Below are positions 22,354 to 33,095 of a DNA stretch of 64,000 bases, piece after piece. Under the pieces are notes generated by a model. That model saw only the letters and a program-made list of their open reading frames with translations. It ran no database searches and had not been told where the DNA came from. Position numbers and translations under genes: made by a program. Each line of letters starts with the position of its first letter. Position 1 is the first letter of the stretch. Source of the DNA: Orychophragmus violaceus (Eukaryota; Streptophyta; Magnoliopsida; Brassicales; Brassicaceae); assembly GCA_030180135.1 (NCBI GenBank), contig CM058231.1, positions 21,207,034 through 21,271,033 of the forward strand, read 5' to 3'.

Positions 22354-22367
22354 AAGTGTGGGGGAGT
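22354..22367 (+). other. A1 polypurine tract
   Basis: AAGTGTGGGGGAGT directly precedes the 3' LTR. Confidence 0.82.
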
Positions 22368-23563
22368 TGATATATCATGGTTTTTACTGGTTTTATGCCA
22401 TGATATAATTGTGTTTTAGTGTTCTTTTGTGTTCTTGTAGAGTCTTTTACAGGTATAATCAGGTTTGGAGCAGAATTGGAGATATTGGAGCATTTTGGGG
22501 ATTTTTGGAGTGCTTGGCCGAGAGATTGAGCTCACTGTCCGATTTTGAGATCATGCATCGATCGACACACCTTTGGTGTCGATCGACACACTAGCGAGTT
22601 GGGCCGATTACGGCGGTTTAATGAAGATTCAAGATTTTGCACTTTGGCCCAGAAGTTTCCAGTATTTACAAAAAAACCCCAGCCAAGATTATGTCTATAT
22701 AATTAGGATTTTGATGTTTATTTTAGATACGCTTTCATACTTAGAGCTAGAAGATTTTTAGAGCTTTTGGGGCTGATCTATTCCTGTACTTCATCTATTT
22801 TGGAGAAGATTTCGAACCCCTTTATCTATTTAATTTCTTATATGCAATCTATTAATTCTATGATTCATGTTTCATTAATCATGTCTGAGTAGATTCATAG
22901 TTAGGTTTAGGGTTTCTCATTAAGGATTTCATGACTTGCTAGACTTGTTTAATTCAGTTAAGGATTCACATGAATAGAATGTTCTTCGATCTAAATTGTG
23001 CTTAATGCTAGTTCTAACCTGATCAATTAGAATCTAGATCTTAGGTTGCTAAATACGACACGATAGTGTGGTTTAGAATCTGAACTATTTAGGTTGAGCA
23101 ATTTAATTATTCGCAAAGAGATTTGGCTTAGTTTAATTGTGAACATATCGAACTTGAAATTAATGCTGGTTTAATCTGTTAGTAATTGCAAAGAGATTTG
23201 GATTACTGCACTTAGACTTAGAGAATTCTCGCAAAGAGATTTGGTTAATTCTATATCCGTGATTTGAGTTCTAGAACTGTGCTTAATTAGATCATGGCTG
23301 ATTGATTTGTCTGCTTGTCTGATTTCCTGAGAACGCCCTAGACTTAGCGCCTTTAAATTGACTGCTTTCACCACCAACAATCTGCTACTTGTTTACTTTC
23401 TTGCTTTGCTATTTAGTTTACTACAAATTGCCTTCTTCTTAGTTTAAATTCCTACGGTTCTTTATCTATCGAGACCAGAGTCTCTGTGGATTCGATACCC
23501 TATATACTACAATCACTTAACTGTGCACTTGCAGTAGAATAGGATTAAAACCTGACCCTATCA
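22368..23563 (+). repeat. A1 3' LTR (1196 bp)
   Basis: Same length as the 5' LTR, with several substitutions (for example CTGG for CCGG near its start, and changes in the ACAAAAAAACC stretch). It is followed by the TSD TTCGG at 23564-23568 and then the right part of B LTR 2. Confidence 0.92.
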
Positions 23564-23925
23564 TTCGGCTTGGCGCCACTTTTGTATTGATTTTCGTGTC
23601 GATTGTTTATTGATGAAAACGATTTGTAAAGTGACGATTAAACGTTGTGCTGAACGTTTGCTTTCCTGATATTGTGTTTCGTCCGAACCGACACAACTCA
23701 CAGAAGTAGTGCAAGGCGATCGAGTTGTACTATGGAAGTGAGGATAGCGGAGTCAAGGATGGGTTAGTGCGAGCCTTTGTCTCAAACCGATCTGTCTCTG
23801 GCTTCGTCCTGTGACGAACTTTTCCTGTTCGACTTGCTCGGGTTCGATCGGTCATGTTCTTGTTTGATTGTTGGCCGGTCAGCTCGACGGTCAGCGGAGA
23901 ATATAAAAGGGGCGTTACAAAAAGG

Positions 23926-23938
23926 TGGTATCAGAGCA
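23926..23938 (+). other. Primer-binding site of B unit 2 (tRNA-iMet type)
   Basis: TGGTATCAGAGCA seven bases after LTR 2. This shows that the middle LTR is also a 5' LTR. Confidence 0.85.
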
Positions 23939-24073
23939 TGGTTCTGCATGTGTTTCAAAGCTGTTCATTTCTGAGTGTTTTCCGTGGTTTTATCGAGTCA
24001 AAATTGTGTCATACCCAAGCATCCATTAAGAAACCGAGTCGCGTCTGTAAATCCGGGGTTGGGATGGGATAGG

Positions 24074-24705
24074 TGTTGGATTGTTCGGTTGATCCTGATT
24101 CAATTCTCATATTGATATCAACCTAAACATGCATCAGATCTAGGTGTTCTTATTTAGAATCATAACATGATCTCACCTTTTACCTGTTTGTTGCAGCGGA
24201 AGGATTAGAACAGGTCAGAGATCAGATAGATGCACCGAGGGATGAATCCTCCAAAGGTTCACACACGCTTCACAAGGAAATGGCTGCTAGACCACGAGGA
24301 AACAGAGGCGCAGAGAGAGAGAGGATTCGCGGCTGGGAGGCTTAGGGTTAGGGAGAAGAGACTTGGCTTTTAGTCATTAAAAGCCTTCTCTTTCCCTTTT
24401 GGGCTTTTGGGCCCAATCTGATTAAATCCCATTTAATCAGACCCATTAATCTTTCTCTCTTAGTACGACAAATGCCTAGCACTTTTGTCGTACTTCTGCT
24501 AAGCCGTTCCATCACATTTTCCTGTTAGCTTAGGCGTGTGACCCATATGGGATCATATAATAAAGGCAATAAGTCCAAGACTTATAGATCATGAGCGGAC
24601 TCTAGCAAGCCATCATGATCCCCAGTATTATATGACTTATGTCTGATCTCGACATACTCTTACTTTCTAGAGACAGTACCGAGATTACTGGACACAATTC
24701 CAACA
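24074..24705 (-). repeat. D1 3' LTR (632 bp)
   Basis: On the minus strand it begins TGTTGGAATTGTGTCCAG and ends AATCCAACA. The minus-strand polypurine tract AAGTGGGAGAT is adjacent at 24706-24716. Confidence 0.93.
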
Positions 24706-24716
24706 ATCTCCCACTT

Positions 24717-25560
24717 ATACTGGAATCTCTGTATTCATAATCCTTTTGTCTCAATATCTCGATTAGTCATAAGGCAAGATTGGTGTCATCCTTATAAAGC
24801 CTAATCTTGTTCATCGGACTCTGATTTGATACTGACAATCCAAACGACTCGGGAAAGTCCGTTTGAGCATGGCCATGCGTTTTCCAGTATTCAAATCTCC
24901 GATTGGCCTAGAGATATTCACTCCACTTATATTGGAGGGACAAATTCCGTCTTGTTCCATCACTGTAAACTACTCATTTCATAATGCACCCAAACAAGGT
25001 CCTTATAGCTATCACAGAACGATAGCGTTAGACAATGATCAAAGTACATCAGTCCATGTGCAGTCACATGCATGTGAACTCAGGTCTAAGGACTATACTC
25101 TATAGTCGTAGTAAGAATCTCTCTTATGACACAGATATAAATATCCTGAAGAGTTCTTATAGTCGGGTCTTGTCCGGTCGTATGTTCCCAACATACACCT
25201 ATGTACTGACTTTGATGCCGTGCATCTATGACACACTGAGACTTTGTCATAAGTCACGTACCAATCAAGTCTCACACGGTTGTTGGTGTTCCAGTTTCAA
25301 CAACCTTCGACTAGGGACATGATGATATAAAACATTTATCAAATATAGGATCTCATGATCAAGCTAAATGACTTCGATGACTCAAGATCAAATCATTTAC
25401 TTCGATGACCTATAAAATGGTTCATATCATTTTGGAACGATTATTTCATCACAGTTAAAATAATCTTGAAATAATAATTTCATTAAAACATAAATAATGT
25501 TTTACAAGAACATATCAAATAACTAAAATAAAGCTCACAAAACTCCCACTAAAATTTAGA
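24717..25560 (-). other. D1 3' untranslated region
   Basis: About 840 bases with no ORF worth calling. It is co-linear with 37074-37919 (D2) and 47662-48504 (D3). Confidence 0.8.
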
Positions 25561-28500
25561 TTACATTTCAATGTTTCTAATGCCTACAGCTTCAGTCAGG
25601 AACTCGAGCTTAGGCCTTGGGAGTGGCTTTGTCAACGGATCAGCGACATTATCATCTGTCGGAACTCGGCTGATCTTGACTTCCTTTCTATTAATGATGT
25701 CACGTATCAAGTGATATCTTCTTTGAACATGCTTGAATTTCTGGTGTGATCTTGGTTCCTTTGCCTGAGCTATAGCACCATTGTTGTCACAAAATAGTGC
25801 CAGAGGCTCAGCCGCATCTGGTATCACACCTAGTTCCATAATGAACTTTCGTATCCAAACAGCTTCCTTCGCTGCTTCCGAGGCGGCGATATATTCAGCT
25901 TCTGTAGTGGAATCAGCAACGGTGTCCTGCTTGGAGCTTCTCCAACTTACTGCACCGCCATTCAGACAAAAGACATAACCGGACTGTGACCGGAAATCAT
26001 CAGTGTCTGTCTGGAAACTTGCGTCCGTGAATCCACTGACTTTAAGCACATCACTTCCACCGTACACCAAGAACTTATCCTTAGTATGTCTTAGATACTT
26101 CAAGATATTCTTTACGGCAATCCAATGGTTTTCACCTGGATTTGACTGGTATCTACTCGTCATGCTCAATGCATAAGCAACATCAGGACGAGTACAGATC
26201 ATGGCATACATGACAGATCCTATTGCAGATGCATAAGGAATATTCTTCATGCGCTCAAGCTCAGCAGCCGACGTAGGGCTCTGCTTCTTGCTTAGCGTTG
26301 TGCCATGTACCATTGGCGTGAAGCCCTTCTTGGAATCTTTCATGCTGAATCTTTGTAGGACTTTGTCAATGTATGAGTCTTGACACAAGCCTATCAGCCT
26401 CTTAGGTCTATCACGATAGATCCTAATTCCAAGAACGTATGCGGCTTCACCCATGTCTTTCATGGAAAAACAACTTCCAAGCCAGTCTTTTACAGACTTC
26501 AGCATTGGAACGTCGTTTCCGAGAAGCAGTATGTCATCGACATACAGGATAAGAAATACAATCTTGCTCCCACTAGATTTCTTATACACGCATTGTTCTT
26601 CTTCGTTTCTGATGAAGTCAAATTGCTTGATCGCTTCATCAAAACGAAGATTCCAGCTCCTCGATGCTTGCTTCAATCCATAAATGGATTTATGAAGTTT
26701 GCATACTTTCCCAGCATTCTTTGGATCTATGTAACCGTCAGGTTGCGTCATATACACATCCTCTTCCAGAATACCATTCAGGAATGCGGTTTTCACGTCC
26801 ATTTGCCAAATTTCATAATCATGAAAAGCTGCAGTTGCTAGTAGAATCCGAATAGATTTCATCATAGCCACCGGTGAATAGGTTTCATCGTAGTCCACAC
26901 CGTGAACTTGTCTGAAACCTTTTGCCACCAACCTGGCTTTATAAATCTGGACATTTCCATCCACGTCAATCTTCTTCTTGAAGATCCATTTGCACTCGAT
27001 GGCTTTTACATCAGCAGGCAAATCAACCAACGAAAAGACTTGGTTGACCGACATGGAGTCCATTTCGGAATCAGTGGCCTTGCGCCACTTAGAGGAATCT
27101 GGGCCCATCATGGCTTGATTGAAGTTCGATGGTTCATCACCATCAATGATCAAAAGATCATGACAGTCAGTCACGAGGAATCCCTGATATCTCTCGGGTT
27201 CGTGACGGATCCTCCCGGATCTTCGAACTTCAGGTACTACAGGTTCAGGCTCTACAATTTCTTGTAGATCCTCCTGCTGCTCTTCCTCATTAGGTTGAGC
27301 AGTATCCTGTTCATCTTGAATTTCTTCAAGCAGTACCTTACTCCCACTGTCTTTCTTAGAGAGAAACTCTCTTTCAAGAAAGTTACAATCCCGGGCAACA
27401 AAGATCTTGTTCTCGGAACGTTGATAGAAGTAATAAGCCTTGGTTTCCCGTGGATAACCAATGAAGTAGCATTTGTCAGATTTTGGTGTAAGCTTGTCTG
27501 AGATCAATCTCTTGACGTAGGCTTCACAACCCCAAATTCTGAGATAAGACAGCACTGGAGCTTCTCCAGTCCATAATTCATATGGTGTCTTTGCTACTGC
27601 TTTTGATGGCGCTCTGTTTAGTGTGAACACTGCTGTTAGCATAGCATATCCCCAAAGGGATATTGGAAGGTCTGTGTGACTCATCATAGATCGAACCATA
27701 TCCAATAAGGTCCGATTTCTCCTCTCAGATACACCATTCCATTGAGGTGTTCCAGGAGGAGTGAGTTGGGATACGATCCCACACTCTCTCAGATGATCAC
27801 TGAATTCCTGGCTTAAGTATTCTCCTCCTCGGTCGGACCGAAGAGCCTTAATGCTTTTGCCAAGTTGGTTCTGTACTTCATTTTGGAATTCTCTGAACTT
27901 CTCAAAAGATTCAGACTTATGTTTCATTAAATAAACATATTCATACCTACTGAAATCATCAGTAAAGGTAATGAAGTACTGATAGTTTCCTCTTGCATTT
28001 GTGGACATTGGGCCACACACATCAGTGTGTATCAGGCCCAATAAGTCACTGGCCCTCTCGTTAGGTTTATTAAAGGGGGCCCGTGTCATTTTGCCCATCA
28101 TGCAGGATTCGCATTTCTCACATGACTCAAAGTCAAATGAGCCAAGAAGTCCATTCGAATGGAGCCTCTTGATGCGTTTCTCGCTGATGTGCCCTAAACG
28201 ACAATGCCATAGAAACGTTCGGTTTTCCTCATTAGGTTTAAACCGTTTTGTATTAATGTTATAAATTGGCGCGGATTGATCGAGTATGTAAAGCCCATTC
28301 GTAAGAGGGGCAGAACCATAGAACAAATTGTTGCGATTGAAGGAACATAATTTATTCTTAACTGAAAAATCATAACCTTCCAAATCCAACAAAGAAATTG
28401 AAATAATATTTCTGCTTATAGCAGGTACAAAATAACAATTATTAAGTTCTAAAATCAATCCCGAAGGTAAAGACAACAAGTATGTTCCTACAGCTAGTGC

Positions 28501-29538
28501 TGAAACTTTCGCTCCATTCCCAACTCGTAGCTCTACTTGTCCTTGCTTCAGCCTTCTACTGTTGCTGAGTGCCTGCATATTAGTACAAATATGAGCCCCA
28601 CAACCAGTATCCATGACCCATGAGGTATTATCAGAAGTAGTTGTATTAACTTCTATAACAAAAATACCTGATGAAGAAGTCTCGAAAGTCTTCTTCTTTA
28701 ATTCCTTTAGACCTTCCTGGAATTTCTTGCAATCTCTTCTCCAATGCCCCAGTTCTTTGCAGAACCTGCACATGTCAGTAGGCCCAGCCTTGGACTTGGG
28801 CTTGGGCTTTGGCGTGTCCTTGTCCGCGACTTGGACACCCTTGGCCTTTCCCTTATCCTTAGCAGAAGACTTCTTAAACCCCTTGCCCTTTTGTACCATA
28901 AGCACATTGGGGTCCTTGGCGGTTTTCTTCAAGTTGGGCTCTTCAGTCTTGAGCATTCCGTGAAGCTCAGGCAGTGTCTTACTCAAGCCATGCATGTTAA
29001 AGTTCAGAATGAACTGATCATAGCTTGCAGGTAAAGACTGCAGAATGATGTCGCAGGCAAGTTCCTGGCTGATTGGGCAGTCGAGTTTCTGAAGATGATC
29101 GAGATAACCCATCATCTTCAAGACATGAGGACTCACTGCCGCATTCGCAGCCAACTTACAGTCCAAGAGGTTCTTAACTGTCTGGAACCTCTCAGTCCTA
29201 GCCTGCTCCTGAAAAAGCGATTTCAGGCTTGCCATGATCTCGATTGGAGACAATACACTTTCGAACTGTTTTTGCAGCTCAGGAGTCATTGTCACCAACA
29301 TCAGGCAATAAACATCATTTTCATCTGACGAATGCTTTTCCCAAGCATTGTGCAGAGTCCTGGCAGCATTGGCAAGAGGCCTCTCGGGGAGGGGATCTCG
29401 AAGGACGTAATCCTTCTTCTCCTGCTTGAGGACCAGCCTCAAGTTCCTTGACCATGTCAGGAAGTTCGTTCCAGTCAGCTTCTCCTTCTCGAGAACAGAC
29501 CGGATCGAGAATGTGTTTTGAGTGCTTGTAGTAGTCAT
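25561..29538 (-). CDS. D1 Gag-Pol polyprotein (Ty1/copia), intact
   Basis: 1325 residues without interruption. Order: Gag core (about 10-200); CCHC knuckle C257-C260-H265-C270; protease DTG at 310-312; integrase zinc site H445, H450, C473, C476; integrase catalytic D506, D569 and E605 (DD35E); reverse transcriptase from about 840 with YVDD at 999-1002; RNase H with D1172, E1215 and D1251; then ADPLTKPL near the C terminus. Integrase before reverse transcriptase marks the copia order. All key catalytic residues are present. It differs from D2 at only a few residues, including Glu533, where D2 and D3 have Gly. The lineage within copia was not assigned. Confidence 0.95.
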   Translation of the reverse strand: MTTTSTQNTFSIRSVLEKEKLTGTNFLTWSRNLRLVLKQEKKDYVLRDPLPERPLANAARTLHNAWEKHSSDENDVYCLMLVTMTPELQKQFESVLSPIEIMASLKSLFQEQARTERFQTVKNLLDCKLAANAAVSPHVLKMMGYLDHLQKLDCPISQELACDIILQSLPASYDQFILNFNMHGLSKTLPELHGMLKTEEPNLKKTAKDPNVLMVQKGKGFKKSSAKDKGKAKGVQVADKDTPKPKPKSKAGPTDMCRFCKELGHWRRDCKKFQEGLKELKKKTFETSSSGIFVIEVNTTTSDNTSWVMDTGCGAHICTNMQALSNSRRLKQGQVELRVGNGAKVSALAVGTYLLSLPSGLILELNNCYFVPAISRNIISISLLDLEGYDFSVKNKLCSFNRNNLFYGSAPLTNGLYILDQSAPIYNINTKRFKPNEENRTFLWHCRLGHISEKRIKRLHSNGLLGSFDFESCEKCESCMMGKMTRAPFNKPNERASDLLGLIHTDVCGPMSTNARGNYQYFITFTDDFSRYEYVYLMKHKSESFEKFREFQNEVQNQLGKSIKALRSDRGGEYLSQEFSDHLRECGIVSQLTPPGTPQWNGVSERRNRTLLDMVRSMMSHTDLPISLWGYAMLTAVFTLNRAPSKAVAKTPYELWTGEAPVLSYLRIWGCEAYVKRLISDKLTPKSDKCYFIGYPRETKAYYFYQRSENKIFVARDCNFLEREFLSKKDSGSKVLLEEIQDEQDTAQPNEEEQQEDLQEIVEPEPVVPEVRRSGRIRHEPERYQGFLVTDCHDLLIIDGDEPSNFNQAMMGPDSSKWRKATDSEMDSMSVNQVFSLVDLPADVKAIECKWIFKKKIDVDGNVQIYKARLVAKGFRQVHGVDYDETYSPVAMMKSIRILLATAAFHDYEIWQMDVKTAFLNGILEEDVYMTQPDGYIDPKNAGKVCKLHKSIYGLKQASRSWNLRFDEAIKQFDFIRNEEEQCVYKKSSGSKIVFLILYVDDILLLGNDVPMLKSVKDWLGSCFSMKDMGEAAYVLGIRIYRDRPKRLIGLCQDSYIDKVLQRFSMKDSKKGFTPMVHGTTLSKKQSPTSAAELERMKNIPYASAIGSVMYAMICTRPDVAYALSMTSRYQSNPGENHWIAVKNILKYLRHTKDKFLVYGGSDVLKVSGFTDASFQTDTDDFRSQSGYVFCLNGGAVSWRSSKQDTVADSTTEAEYIAASEAAKEAVWIRKFIMELGVIPDAAEPLALFCDNNGAIAQAKEPRSHQKFKHVQRRYHLIRDIINRKEVKISRVPTDDNVADPLTKPLPRPKLEFLTEAVGIRNIEM

Positions 29539-30772
29539 ATCTGAAATATATAAATAAAAAGGTTATTAGTTATATGTTCAAAATGATTAATCTCGTATTA
29601 AAGTATAATATGATTAATCATGCATTATATTCAATAACATAAGTTACCCTCAATAGAATATAATGATTCCAAGATCCACATATAACTAAGATCAAAGTGG
29701 GCCACTGGCCGTCACCCAACCTTAGCTTATATCGGTAAGCCCTATATCGGCTAATTATATCCGTGATATAACTCTTGGTTGTGAATCTGGGCCCGAGGCC
29801 CAATCCACTCTGATGTCTCAAGGCCCGGGACTCCCGATGGCCTAGTCAAGAAAACCGGACTATACAGTCATGTAATCATTAATGTCTGGGACTCCCAATG
29901 ACATTTATGAATCACAAACCGTCTTACCCACGCAAAAAACAGACATCCTCACACTGTAAGGCCATGAATGCAATTGAATGGGCTTTGACAGCTGACATAG
30001 CCTGGACAAGACATCCAACGCTTGATATTATTTGAGGTTCGTAGGTTTATTAAAATCATTCCCAAAATAGAAGATTACTATTTCGGGAAACTTTCTATTT
30101 ATGGAAACCTACTATTTTTGGAAACTTTCTAAAATTGGAAACTTTCTAAAACCGGAAACTTTCTAACTTTAGAAACTTCTTTAAAATCCAAAACCCGCAA
30201 ATTCAGAAACTTCTATTTTAAGAAACATTCTAATTATAAAATTTCGGAAACTTTAATTTAAAATCGACTTTATAATATTATAAAATAAATTTTAAATTTA
30301 TCTGAAGAAAGACTCAAATAATTGGCCCAATTGTTTTAACTTCTTGGCCCGAGGCCCAAGAATTGGTCCATGTCCAAGACATGACCCAATTGTCCAATTA
30401 ATTGACATAACCGGTCTGGTTCATTAAAACTGGTCTAACCAAGTCTTAATTACTACGATGACCACAATTGTCAACCGGTTATTTACTAAACTGGAATTTC
30501 TCAATTTATTTGGTCCAACCAAATCAAATTAGAAATTCCTGGTTTAGGCACTAAATCCAATATTTCTTTCGACATTGGATTTCTTATTCCGGTTTAACCA
30601 GATTTAATAAAATTATTAAATCTGTTTATTAAACCAGAACGATTGATTTTAATTAAGTTTTTGAACCGAACCCTGAACCGAACCGATTTGGTCACGAACC
30701 AAACCGAGTTGGTCGTGACCTCGCTTCTTTCCCAAGAAACCATCGGTCAACCGCTCAGCCGCGAGCCAACCG
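29539..30772 (-). other. D1 untranslated leader, gag-proximal part
   Basis: Noncoding. It holds degenerate short tandem repeats around GAAACTTTC at about 30090-30250, equivalent to those in D2 and D3, and ends at the D2 insertion. TSD AACCG is at 30768-30772. Confidence 0.8.
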
Positions 30773-31402
30773 TGTTGGAATTGTGTCCAGCAATCTCTGT
30801 ACTGTCTCTATAACGTAAGAGTATGTCAGTGATCAGACATAAGTCATACAATGCTGGGGGTCATGATGGCTTGCTAGAGTCCGCTCATGATCTATAAGTC
30901 TTGGACTTATTGCCTTTATTGTATGATCCCATATGGGTCACACGCTTAAGCTAGCAGGAAATAATGTTGGAACGGCTTAGCAGAAGTACGACAAAAGTGC
31001 TAGGCATTTGTCGTATTAAGAGAGAAAAACTAATGGGTCTGATTAAATGGAATTTAATCAGATTGGGCCCAAAAGCCCAAAAGGGAAAGAGAAGGCTTTT
31101 AAATGACTAAAAGCCAATTCTCTTCTCCCTTAACCCTAACACCCAGCCGCGAAACCTCTCTCTCTCTGCGCCTCTCTTCCTTGTGGTCTAGCAGCCAATT
31201 TCCGGTGATTGCGTGTGTGAGCCTTTGGAGGATCCATCTCTCGGTGTATCTCCCTGATCATTGACCTGTTCATCAATTCCGCTGCAAACAAACAGGTAAA
31301 AGGTGAGATCATATGTTTCTAAATAAGAACACCTAGATCTAATGCATGTTTAGGTTGATATCAATATGAGAATTGAATCAGGATCAACCGAAACTTCCAA
31401 CA
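30773..31402 (+). repeat. D2 5' LTR (630 bp)
   Basis: It runs TGTTGGAATTGTGTCC to CTTCCAACA, with a 6-bp terminal inverted repeat (TGTTGG/CCAACA). Confidence 0.94.
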
Positions 31403-31403
31403 G

Positions 31404-31416
31404 TGGTATCAGAGCC
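31404..31416 (+). other. D2 primer-binding site (tRNA-iMet)
   Basis: TGGTATCAGAGCC, one base after the LTR. Confidence 0.88.
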
Positions 31417-33095
31417 ATTGGTTCTTAGGTTTCTTGTTTTAGATTCAAGTTTAGGTTGTTTAATCTGTTTAGATGTGTTCTGAATCCATTACTGATAAGA
31501 AAAACACATAAGAAACTGAATTAAATCCTGAACAAACACTTGAATCACAAAACCGAGCTATATGACTCGGGTTTTGTTGATTGGCCAAGGGTGATCGACC
31601 GGCTTGGCCGGTTAGTGATCACGGCCGAGAGACCGGGCGGGCAAAGATGGCCGGTCGGACGGAGCGATTGCGGGTCGGACGCACGATGGTCGGATCGGAT
31701 CGGTTCATACGATCGCGATCGATCGTCGCGTCACGACCGATCACTCGTCCCGATCGCGTCCCAGCCGAGCGTCCATACGGTCGCGTGCGTCCGTCCGGTG
31801 AGCCGTCCCTGTCCCGTCCCGAACGTCCAGCTGATTCGTCCCGACCGTCCTCGATCTCGGATCGACCGGCTCGCGGCTGAGCGGCTGGATGTGAGTTTCT
31901 TGGATGGAAACTAGGTCACGACCAACTCGGTTTGGTTCGTGACCAATTCGGTTCGGTTTAAGGCTCGGTTTAAAATTTGATTAAAAAATCAACGTTCTGG
32001 TTTAATAAACAGATTTTAATAATTTTATTAAATCTGGTTAAACCGGGATAAGAAATCCAATGTCGAAAGAAATATTGGATTTAGTGCCTAAACCAGGAAT
32101 TTCTAATTTGATTTGGTTGGACCAAATAAATTGAGAAATTCCGGTTTAGTAAATAACCGGTTGACAATTGTGGTCATCGTAGTAATTAAAACTTGGTTAG
32201 ACCAGTTTTAATGAACCAGACCGGTTATGTCAATTAATTGGACAATTGGGTCATGTCTTGGACATGGACCAATTCTTGGGCCTCGGGCCAAGAAGTTAAA
32301 ACAATTGGGCCAGTTAATTGAGTCTTTCTTCAGATTAATTTAAAATCTATTTTATAAAATTATAAAGTCGTTTTTAAATTAATGTTTCCGAAATTTTATA
32401 ATTAGAAAGTTTCTTAAAATAGAATTTTCTGAATTTGCGGGTTTTGGATTTTAAAGAAGTTTCTAAAGTTAGAAAGTTTCCGGTTTTAGAAAGTTTCCAA
32501 TTTTAGAAAGTTTCTAAAAATAGTAGGTTTCCATAAATAGAAAGTTTCCCGAAATAGTAATCTTCTATTTTGGGAATGATTTTAATAAACCTACGAACCT
32601 CAAATAATATCAAGCGTTGGATGTCTTGTCCAGGCTATGTCAGCTGTCAAAGCCCATTCAATTGCATTCATGGCCTTACAGTGTGAGGATGTCTGCTTTT
32701 GCGTGGGTAAGACGGTTTGTGATTCATAAATGTCATTGGGAGTCCCAGACATTAATGATTACATGACTGTATAGTCCGGTTTTCTTGACTAGGCCATCGG
32801 GAGTCCCGGGCCTTGAGACATCAGAGTGGATTGGGCCTCGGGCCCAGATTCACAACCAAGAGTTATATCATGGATATAATTAGCCGATATAGGGCTTACC
32901 GATATAAGCTAAGGTTGGGTGACGGCCAGTGGCCCACTTTAATTTTAGTTATATGTGGATCTTGGAATCATTATATTCTATTGAGGGTAACTTAGGTTAT
33001 TGAATATAATGCATGATTAATCATATTATACTTTAATACGAGATTAATCATTTTGAACATATAACTAATAACCTTTTTATTTATATATTTCAGAT
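31417..33095 (+). other. D2 untranslated leader with GC-rich hypervariable block
   Basis: About 1.7 kb between primer site and start codon. Positions 31560-31880 are GC-rich and full of GATCG, GGTCGG and CGTCCC words; flanks on both sides are conserved with D1 and D3, while the block itself is shuffled. Apparent ORFs in it are compositional. Positions 32390-32570 hold degenerate repeats of TAGAAAGTTTCC. The remainder is AT-rich. Confidence 0.75.
32390..32570 (+). repeat. Degenerate short tandem repeats in the D2 leader
   Basis: Repeats of about 15-20 bp based on AGAAAGTTTCC. Counterparts are at 30090-30250 (D1, reverse complement) and 43090-43270 (D3). Confidence 0.7.

Larger units (their letters stand above)
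10523..23563 (+). mobile_element. Element A1: Athila-like non-autonomous LTR retrotransposon
   Basis: Two 1196-bp LTRs (10523-11718, 22368-23563), a tRNA-Asp primer site, gag-pro, an Athila ORF and a polypurine tract, flanked by the TSD TTCGG at 10518-10522 and 23564-23568. Element A2 interrupts its gag-pro ORF. No reverse transcriptase, RNase H or integrase is encoded. Its LTR copies differ at several positions near their starts, so it is older than A2. Confidence 0.9.
8555..23919 (+). repeat. Element B LTR 2 (shared middle LTR), interrupted by element A1
   Basis: The left part is 8555-10522 and the right part 23569-23919, net about 2.3 kb once A1 and one TSD copy are removed. Against LTR 1 and LTR 3 it lacks about 110 bp near 8870 and about 960 bp near 10131, so it is an internally deleted copy. 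Sequence across the A1 site (CTCGGTTCGGCTTGG) is intact in LTR 3 near 53418, giving an empty-site comparison. Confidence 0.9.

Noticed and set aside
25781..28963. ORFs on the strand opposite to the copia Gag-Pol genes
   Set aside because: They mirror the Gag-Pol codons in the same way in D1, D2 and D3 and have no independent features.
31540..31914. Arg/Asp/Ser-rich ORFs in the D2 leader (and 38508-38878, 42352-42583)
   Set aside because: They arise in overlapping frames on both strands from the GC-rich GATCG composition, and their sequences are not conserved among the three copies.
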